Source of the DNA: Planctomycetaceae bacterium
GTDB lineage: Bacteria; Planctomycetota; Planctomycetia; Planctomycetales; Planctomycetaceae
DNA length: 49,847 nt
Assembly: GCA_020426505.1 (NCBI GenBank)
Contig: JAGQPX010000015.1
Coordinates: forward strand, 1-49,847
Direction of reading: 5' to 3'
Part shown: piece by piece, positions 44,331 to 49,847 of the stretch
How the letters are laid out: each line of letters starts with the position of its first letter
Position numbering within the stretch: position 1 is the stretch's first letter
Position numbers and translations under genes: made by a program
The notes under the pieces: model-generated
The model's input: the letters and a program-made list of their open reading frames with translations, nothing else
Told to the model about the DNA's origin: nothing
Databases searched by the model: none

Positions 44331-44380
44331 GTTGGCTCGCGGCTAACGTGCATGATGAGGACTGTTAGCCGGGAGGCAAC
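44331..44380. repeat. Imperfect inverted repeat with gcggctaac word
   Basis: Arms 44331-44347 and 44364-44380 (17 bp, 15 matching pairs by my count) around a 16-nt loop, in the 191-bp gap after the sulfatase gene. Its left arm carries ctcgcggctaac, also found at 18932-18943. Probably a dispersed intergenic palindrome, possibly with terminator activity for the sulfatase gene. Confidence 0.6.
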
Positions 44381-44470
44381 GCCGACCGCGTGATGACCTT
44401 GACGGGTTTGCCCTCTCTCCGTCATCCTGCAAGCATGATGCTCACCCACTGACACAAAGGAGTCGCTGTC

Positions 44471-44998
44471 ATGTTCCGTCCGCTCGTTGGTGTGCTGTTG
44501 ACGTTGTGTGTGCTTGCTGCGGTGTTCCTGGCTTGGACACGAATGGTGTCTGTCGCTCATGCTGCGGATGAAGCGATCGGAATTGCCGATGCGGCAGTGC
44601 CGACTGTTGCTCAAGCTGATCCGTTTTCACAACCCACCGCATCACGGTGGACGAACCGAAAGTCTGAGATTCCCCAAAGGATGAGCATACCGATCACGTT
44701 TCACTCGGATGACCACGATCGGAACCAGTTGTTGGCAAACTACATCAGACTCGCAGCAAGGATGGCAGAGCGTTGGGGTGACGAGGAGTTGGAACGTCGA
44801 ATGGTCGAGCTGACCGCTGAACTCAAGACGCAGGACACGGCCGCGGAGAAGGAACTCGACGCCGCGATTGAAACTCTCAAATCGGTGCTGGAAATGCACC
44901 CGGGGACTCCGGCTGCCGAGCAAAGCCAACGTGCCTTGGAGGCCATTGAGGGTGACGGGGCAGAGCCCGCTGCGGACGACACGATCGACCTCTTCTGA
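44471..44998 (+). CDS. Exported protein of unknown function
   Basis: 175 aa, with AAAGGAG at 44456-44462 supporting the ATG. Signal peptide or TM at about 5-32 (VGVLLTLCVLAAVFLAW... VAHAA). The mature part is helical, with charged helices (RMAERWGDEELERRMVELTAELK and AEKELDAAIETLKSVLEMHPG), resembling a short TPR/coiled-coil module, and an acidic C-terminus. No family recognised. Alone between the sulfatase and hydroxylase genes. Confidence 0.7.
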   Translation: MFRPLVGVLLTLCVLAAVFLAWTRMVSVAHAADEAIGIADAAVPTVAQADPFSQPTASRWTNRKSEIPQRMSIPITFHSDDHDRNQLLANYIRLAARMAERWGDEELERRMVELTAELKTQDTAAEKELDAAIETLKSVLEMHPGTPAAEQSQRALEAIEGDGAEPAADDTIDLF

Positions 44999-45132
44999 CA
45001 ACACCTGTCATGCTTTCGGCGCACTGACGGCACAGTCATTGGGTGGGAGTTGATTCGGTCGATCATCTAGCAAATCATGGCCGGACTCGGGTAGGATACA
45101 GTCTCGCTCAACCTGACCTGAGAACCAGTGCT

Positions 45133-45831
45133 ATGTCGGACGCCATCCCTTCATCTCGACTGTTCGTCTCCCACGACGACATGCCTGCGGATGTTTGGGA
45201 ACAGAACGTCTTGGGGAAGACACGGCTGGCGAATCATCTGGTACCGTTCTACGTGTTTGTGCCGGTCGTGATTGGACTGGCCGCGTGGGGACTGCTCTTG
45301 GATCATGTCTCGCCGTTGAGGTTCGGGCTGGCGTTACTCGCGGCCATTCCGCTGTGGACGATCAATGAGTACGTCACGCATCGGTTCGTGTTCCACTACG
45401 AAGGGAAGAGCGAGTTGACGCGTAAGCTCGTGTACACGATGCACACCGGACATCACGAGTACCCCAACGACAAACGGTTCATGCTGATCGGGCTGAACGT
45501 CAGTATTCCCAACACCATCATCACGGGCGTCCTCTTCTGGCTGATCGTCGGTGACCTGTGGACCGGGCTGCTTGCCGGCTGGCTGTGCTGTTACCTGTTC
45601 TACGACTGGCTGCACTTCGCCACCCATGTGTACAACTTCGACAATCGCATCTTCCGGCTGTTGAAGAAGCATCACATGCAGCACCACTTCAAATACAACG
45701 ACAAGAACTTCGGCGTCGTCTCATCGCTATGGGACTGGATCGTCGGCACGAAACTCCGCAAACAACAGGTCGAATCCGAGTTGCCTACCGGGTCCAGCGA
45801 CATGATCCCCGACGAATTGCAACGGCAGTAA
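45133..45831 (+). CDS. Fatty acid hydroxylase/sterol desaturase family membrane protein
   Basis: 232 aa from ATG 45133; the frame back to 45043 lacks support. Four or so TM segments and the diiron histidine boxes are clear: HRFVFH, HTGHHEYPND, DWLHFATH and KKHHMQHHF. It hydroxylates or desaturates an acyl or hopanoid-like lipid using O2; the substrate is unknown. Related proteins include fatty-acid 2-hydroxylases and carotenoid hydroxylases. Confidence 0.9.
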   Translation: MSDAIPSSRLFVSHDDMPADVWEQNVLGKTRLANHLVPFYVFVPVVIGLAAWGLLLDHVSPLRFGLALLAAIPLWTINEYVTHRFVFHYEGKSELTRKLVYTMHTGHHEYPNDKRFMLIGLNVSIPNTIITGVLFWLIVGDLWTGLLAGWLCCYLFYDWLHFATHVYNFDNRIFRLLKKHHMQHHFKYNDKNFGVVSSLWDWIVGTKLRKQQVESELPTGSSDMIPDELQRQ

Positions 45832-46086
45832 CCCCAGTGATTCAACGCCACACAGCTTGCCGAAGGTTGCATCTTGCGAATAGCAGGCCATCGCGACGCG
45901 GGCAACGTGTGATGCATACTTGGTCAATAAAGCTGTTGTCGATGAATGACGTTCGTGGGATTGCCCGATCCGCATCGTTTGCGGCGCGAAGCAACCCGAC
46001 GATTCACACGGTGCGATCATTCTCCGAAGACTGTTGTCGTCTCTCGCTGGGCTGCACTGTTTAACAAGACAAGTCCGTTCGACAAA
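45832..46086. other. 255-bp convergent intergenic region, nothing clear
   Basis: Between the hydroxylase stop and the end of the beta-helix gene. No strong hairpin with T-run on either strand, no gene-like frame. Terminators for both neighbours would be expected here but are not evident by eye. Confidence 0.4.
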
Positions 46087-49000
46087 TCAGGCTTCGATGG
46101 CACCGATGTCGACCGTCGTGTTCTTGATTCTTGAGAAACCTGTGCCACGTTGATCGTGGGTCAACGCAACCCCGCTAACGCTTGTGGCTGCCGAGTTGAG
46201 TCCATTGTCGATCGCCGGGCTGTTCGCGACCAGAAGATGGCTGAACGTTGGGCCGCCGTTGGCAGCGAGAGGATCGAGGATGCTGGACAACGGCAAGAAG
46301 TCAACGCCATCGTTGCCGACGATGTTACCGTTGACGCCGTCCGCCATGCCGCCGGCTGTCGCGGCGTCGCCAATGAGACTGTATCGGGAGCTGCCGGTGA
46401 CAATGTTCCCGGCGAGATCACTTCGGGCAGTGCCGCTTCCAACGAGATTTCCAGCGACGATCGTATTCTTGAGAGTTGCGAGTCCATGGTTGAGAATCCC
46501 GCCGCCCGTGCCGGAGCTGGTATCGGAAGCGTTCGCCCGATTGTCGGCGATTGTCGCATTCGCGGTGATCAGATTCCCGTGGCTGACGATGCCACCGCCT
46601 GCGTCACCGGCTGTGTTGCCGGAGACCGTCGAATTGTCGAGTGTCACCGTGCCGCTTGTTGAGAGGACCGCGCCTCCGCTGCCATCTGTCATGTTGCCCC
46701 ACAAACTGGCCTCAGTGACGGCGACCCGACCTCCGTTGTTGAACAGGCCTCCGCCTCCCTGATCGCCGGAGTTACCCAGCGCCCGGTTGTTGGCGATCGT
46801 TGTTCCTTGAGTAATTGCCAGGACGCTACCGGCCTGATGCCACAGTCCGCCTCCGTTTCGCGCGGCTGTGTTACCGGAGATCGTTCCTCCATATATGCCT
46901 ACTCGCACCTGCGTCGTTCCGGTGACGTGAAGTCCACCTCCATCGCCCTGATTGGCAGCCCCTGCTGGACCAGCGATGTTATCAAGCAACGACATATTGA
47001 GTGCCATCAACCGTCCGTTGGCGATCTCAATGCCGCCACCCGCGCGGTTTGCTGTGTTGTTCGACAGAGTTGAGTTTTGGATGGTCGTGGTGCCGTTCGT
47101 GAGCAGCAGCCCGCCTCCGCTGCCAGCCGTTCCATTGGCCGTGTTGCTGTCGATTGTCGCTTCGTAGAGAACGAGTCGACCGCCATTGTTGAAGATGCCG
47201 CCGCCGCCCTGATCGGCTGCGTCTCCGGAGGCGGTGTTGCCAGAAACCCGGCTTCCACTCCGCACGAGCATAACGTTGCCCGACTGATGCCACAGTCCGC
47301 CACCTTCGAGTTCCGCGGAATTGTCTTCCACGAGTGAGTTGCGGATGTCAATCCGGCCGCTGTTCGTGCCGGTCACGTGCAATCCGCCGCCGCGCTCGGC
47401 ATCGTTCTGACTCAACGTCGAGTCGACCAACCAGAATGGTCCGTTGATGACCTCAACGCCGCCGCCAACCCGGCTGGCCGAGTTCCCGGACACCGTCGAA
47501 TTCCCTTCAATGCTCACCCCGCCTTTCACGACGAACACGCCACCTCCGCTCGCCTCGGCACCGTTAGCGACGTTGTTGGAAATGGTGACATTCAACATGG
47601 CCAGCCGACCACTGCTGTTGTAGATGCCGCCACCACCGTTGTCCGCCTCATCGCCTGAGGCTGTATTTCCGTCGATCCATGCGTTGCGGATGATCGTCAC
47701 GGTTGGCCCCTGATTCCAGATTCCCCCTCCATTCTGTGTGGCTGAGTTACCACTCACGGTTCCTCGGTACATGGCTACGAGGGCGAGTTGCCCATCTCGT
47801 CCATGGACGTGCAATCCGCCGCCGTTGCCGTGATCGGTGGCCCCATCTGTTCCGGCCGTGTTCCTGTCGATCCGCACATTGTCGAGAAAGAGGTTGCCGG
47901 TCAGCATGTGGACGCCACCACCGTCAAGCTTGGCCGTGTTGTCGGTGATGAAGCTGTCACGGAAGGTGATGCTGCCGTCGTCAATGTAGATGCCGCCACC
48001 ACTGCCATCGGCCTCGTTCTGCGAGATCGTCACACCGTCATTGATCGACAGGCGACCGCCTCCATGATAGATGCCGCCGCCGTGACTTGCCGCGTGACCG
48101 GCGGCTCGATTGCCTTCAATGACCGTTTGTCGGTCAATGACCACGGTACCGTTCTGATTCCATACGCCGCCGCCCTGCCAGCCGGCGTGGTTGTTGCTCA
48201 TCGTGCCGCCAAAGTGGGAGAAGCGACTACTCGTTCCACTGAGATGCACACCACCTCCACTCCCGGTCCCCGTGGACTCCGACCCGACCGCGTTGGAATC
48301 CAGATGTGAGTTCGAGAGATGCACCCGACCGCCTGAGAATTTGATCCCACCGCCAGCGAAGCCGGCCGTGTTTCCCGAAACGGTGGAACCATCAATGGTC
48401 AATTCTCCACCCGTCGAGTAGATACCTCCCCCGCTCCCACGAAGTCCGTTCGCCACGTTTCGCATCACGGAAGCGTCCGTGAGCGCCAATCTTCCGCCGT
48501 AATTCATGATGCCACCGCCTCCGGGCGTCGTTGCGTCTCCTGAGACGTGATTGTCGGAAACGCTTGACCCGCTCCGCACAATCAAAGTGGACTCCTCTGA
48601 GTTCCAGATCCCTCCGCCATGTCGACCGGCCATGTTCCCGTTAACGACTGTGTTGACCAGCGTCGTCCTCGCAGCACCGGCTGCGTAGATTCCACCACCA
48701 CTGACGGTCACCGAATTGTTTTGAATCACGAGGTCTTCCGTCTGTACATTTCCTCCATCGTTAAAGAGACCACCTCCGCTATTCGCGGATCCATTTTGGA
48801 GCGTCAACGATTGCAGTGTGACCTGATGCGGTCCGACGAATATCACCCGACCCGATGAATCTCCGTCGATCACAACCGCCGAGGGATCTCCCTCGGTGCC
48901 AAAAATCGTGACGCTCTTCCGAATCGACAGGTTCTCCTGATAGAACCCCGGACCGTCACTGGACAGATCATCGGTCACGTAGACGGTGACTCCGTCCCAA

Positions 49001-49847
49001 CGAACGGCATCAATCGCCTGCTGGATCGTGGGAAAGGCGTTCAATCCCACAATACTGAACTGTGCCCCGGGCGTGTTTGGGTCAGCATCGGCGATCTCCG
49101 TTCCGTCTGCCTGTGTGAAGTTATCGTTCACATAGACAGCATCGTTGGCGATTGAGTGGTCACCCAGATTCTCATCGAGGACCGAAAAGACCGGCACGCC
49201 ACTCTCGTTAAGACTGACCCCAACAAGACGCGTCTCGGAAACGGCCAGCAACGCGAGAGCCGCTCCGGGTTTCTCAAGCGATTGGTCATTGTCATAGGTT
49301 GCTCCAGTCCACCGTTGGAACTCACTCGTCCCGTCGACGTCGCGAACCGTGTAGAGCGTGTCTCCCAGCCAAGCGGCATCCGTAATCGAGTTTGCCAGTG
49401 ACAACGTCTGTCGCTCAAGCGTCTGCGGATCGTGCATGAACCCCGAACCAAGGAGGACCACACTGCCGTCCGGTGACACCCGGACTGGACCAGTCATTCC
49501 GTGGCTGGAATGGTGTGGGGAATCGATGTCGAGGCCGAGACCTCCCTGAGGCACTCCCGGATAGGTTGTTCCGTTCTCATCGACGTTGCGGGAACGAAGA
49601 TCACGAGGCGACCCCGAACTCTTGAGGTAGTAAACTTTCTGGTTGGCCTCGCTCCAAGCAGCAATCACCAGCCCCTCACGTCCATGGTCTGAATCAATCT
49701 GGGAGCCATTCGGGGCGAATGTCAGGTGTTCGTCTCCCGAACGGGCAACGAGATAGCGACCTGCAGCAACCAACCCGGCAGCGGCATAAGGAAGTGATGT
49801 GAAAGGCACCTCGTCTGGTCTCGCAGCATCCAGGTCCATCATCCGAA
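46087..49847 (-). CDS. Giant beta-helix (choice-of-anchor Q / POMP-like) protein, N-terminus outside window
   Basis: At least 1,252 codons, open at the right edge; an ATG at 49842 is present but the protein probably starts further upstream. Residues about 1-280 look like a beta-propeller-like region with repeated short strands (VRVSPDGSVVLLGSG). From about 290, a parallel beta-helix follows with some 26 GGG[IVL] turns and N-x-A/NTA steps (STVSGNTA). The end reads DQRGTGFSRIKN...VDIGAIEA, as in choice-of-anchor Q proteins. These are typically secreted or surface-attached. Five long-range repeats of about 150 residues are visible (see findings). Function may be adhesion or polymer binding. Confidence 0.88.
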   Translation of the reverse strand, partial: RMMDLDAARPDEVPFTSLPYAAAGLVAAGRYLVARSGDEHLTFAPNGSQIDSDHGREGLVIAAWSEANQKVYYLKSSGSPRDLRSRNVDENGTTYPGVPQGGLGLDIDSPHHSSHGMTGPVRVSPDGSVVLLGSGFMHDPQTLERQTLSLANSITDAAWLGDTLYTVRDVDGTSEFQRWTGATYDNDQSLEKPGAALALLAVSETRLVGVSLNESGVPVFSVLDENLGDHSIANDAVYVNDNFTQADGTEIADADPNTPGAQFSIVGLNAFPTIQQAIDAVRWDGVTVYVTDDLSSDGPGFYQENLSIRKSVTIFGTEGDPSAVVIDGDSSGRVIFVGPHQVTLQSLTLQNGSANSGGGLFNDGGNVQTEDLVIQNNSVTVSGGGIYAAGAARTTLVNTVVNGNMAGRHGGGIWNSEESTLIVRSGSSVSDNHVSGDATTPGGGGIMNYGGRLALTDASVMRNVANGLRGSGGGIYSTGGELTIDGSTVSGNTAGFAGGGIKFSGGRVHLSNSHLDSNAVGSESTGTGSGGGVHLSGTSSRFSHFGGTMSNNHAGWQGGGVWNQNGTVVIDRQTVIEGNRAAGHAASHGGGIYHGGGRLSINDGVTISQNEADGSGGGIYIDDGSITFRDSFITDNTAKLDGGGVHMLTGNLFLDNVRIDRNTAGTDGATDHGNGGGLHVHGRDGQLALVAMYRGTVSGNSATQNGGGIWNQGPTVTIIRNAWIDGNTASGDEADNGGGGIYNSSGRLAMLNVTISNNVANGAEASGGGVFVVKGGVSIEGNSTVSGNSASRVGGGVEVINGPFWLVDSTLSQNDAERGGGLHVTGTNSGRIDIRNSLVEDNSAELEGGGLWHQSGNVMLVRSGSRVSGNTASGDAADQGGGGIFNNGGRLVLYEATIDSNTANGTAGSGGGLLLTNGTTTIQNSTLSNNTANRAGGGIEIANGRLMALNMSLLDNIAGPAGAANQGDGGGLHVTGTTQVRVGIYGGTISGNTAARNGGGLWHQAGSVLAITQGTTIANNRALGNSGDQGGGGLFNNGGRVAVTEASLWGNMTDGSGGAVLSTSGTVTLDNSTVSGNTAGDAGGGIVSHGNLITANATIADNRANASDTSSGTGGGILNHGLATLKNTIVAGNLVGSGTARSDLAGNIVTGSSRYSLIGDAATAGGMADGVNGNIVGNDGVDFLPLSSILDPLAANGGPTFSHLLVANSPAIDNGLNSAATSVSGVALTHDQRGTGFSRIKNTTVDIGAIEA

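Noticed and set aside
46087..49847. Repeats resembling a CRISPR or tandem array
   Set aside because: The regular spacing comes from GGG turns of a single long open frame, not from identical direct repeats with unique spacers.

Overview
The window looks like chromosomal DNA of a planctomycete (class Planctomycetia), GC-rich. Nothing here is a taxonomic marker by itself. The inference rests on the mix of genes: an ECF sigma factor next to a membrane-anchored Ser/Thr kinase, a formylglycine sulfatase, a bacterial H4MPT-linked formyltransferase, a very large secreted beta-helix protein, several uncharacterised proteins of a kind often met in that phylum, frequent GTG/TTG starts and many genes without a Shine-Dalgarno sequence.

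Layout. 1-2515 (minus): the 5' part of serS and an M20 peptidase, separated by a perfect 20-bp palindrome. 2809-9141 (plus): a complete Na+-translocating NADH:quinone reductase operon, nqrABCDEF, whose intergenic gaps are built from short degenerate repeats. 9154-10850 (minus): a 70-aa protein overlapping a nucleotidyltransferase-fold protein, then a Tat-exported sugar isomerase-like protein. 11029-14131 (plus): leuS and a small membrane protein. 14140-20813 (minus): a GT-C-like membrane protein coupled to the formyltransferase fhcD, an ECF sigma/kinase pair, and a FemAB/CelD-like acetyltransferase. 21044-24598 (minus): sulfotransferase, thioredoxin-fold exported protein, ribD. 24626-26788 (minus) is a SEC-C/TPR-like protein, divergent from a plus-strand serine esterase.

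27861-34857 (plus): a large exported/membrane protein and an ABC ATPase, a scar region (dispersed repeat plus a decayed IS5-type transposase), then a conserved unknown protein and an overlapping metallophosphoesterase-DUF1653-cupin cluster. 34877-38905 (minus): S4 RNA-binding protein, a tandem alpha/beta hydrolase and rpsA with a clear terminator. 39161-39991 (plus): a family 4-type uracil-DNA glycosylase. 40018-41616 (minus): an unknown protein and a ferrochelatase with [2Fe-2S]-type cysteines. 41742-45831 (plus): an ATP-grasp-like protein carrying a perfect parS site near its 3' end, a sulfatase, an exported unknown protein and a fatty acid hydroxylase-family protein. 46087-end (minus): a giant GGG-rich beta-helix protein, open at its N-terminus.

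Main points for a second look: the perfect 16-bp parS palindrome (42730-42745), which suggests the window lies in the origin-proximal domain; a pair of ~100-bp structured intergenic repeats (20941 and 31342) at 75% identity; inverted/direct ACTGA-type repeats in the nqr gaps; an overlapping small-protein/nucleotidyltransferase module that could be an undescribed toxin-antitoxin-like pair; and five ~150-residue super-repeats in the beta-helix protein. Most genes are recognisable housekeeping or accessory functions. I see no tRNA, rRNA, CRISPR array or prophage.
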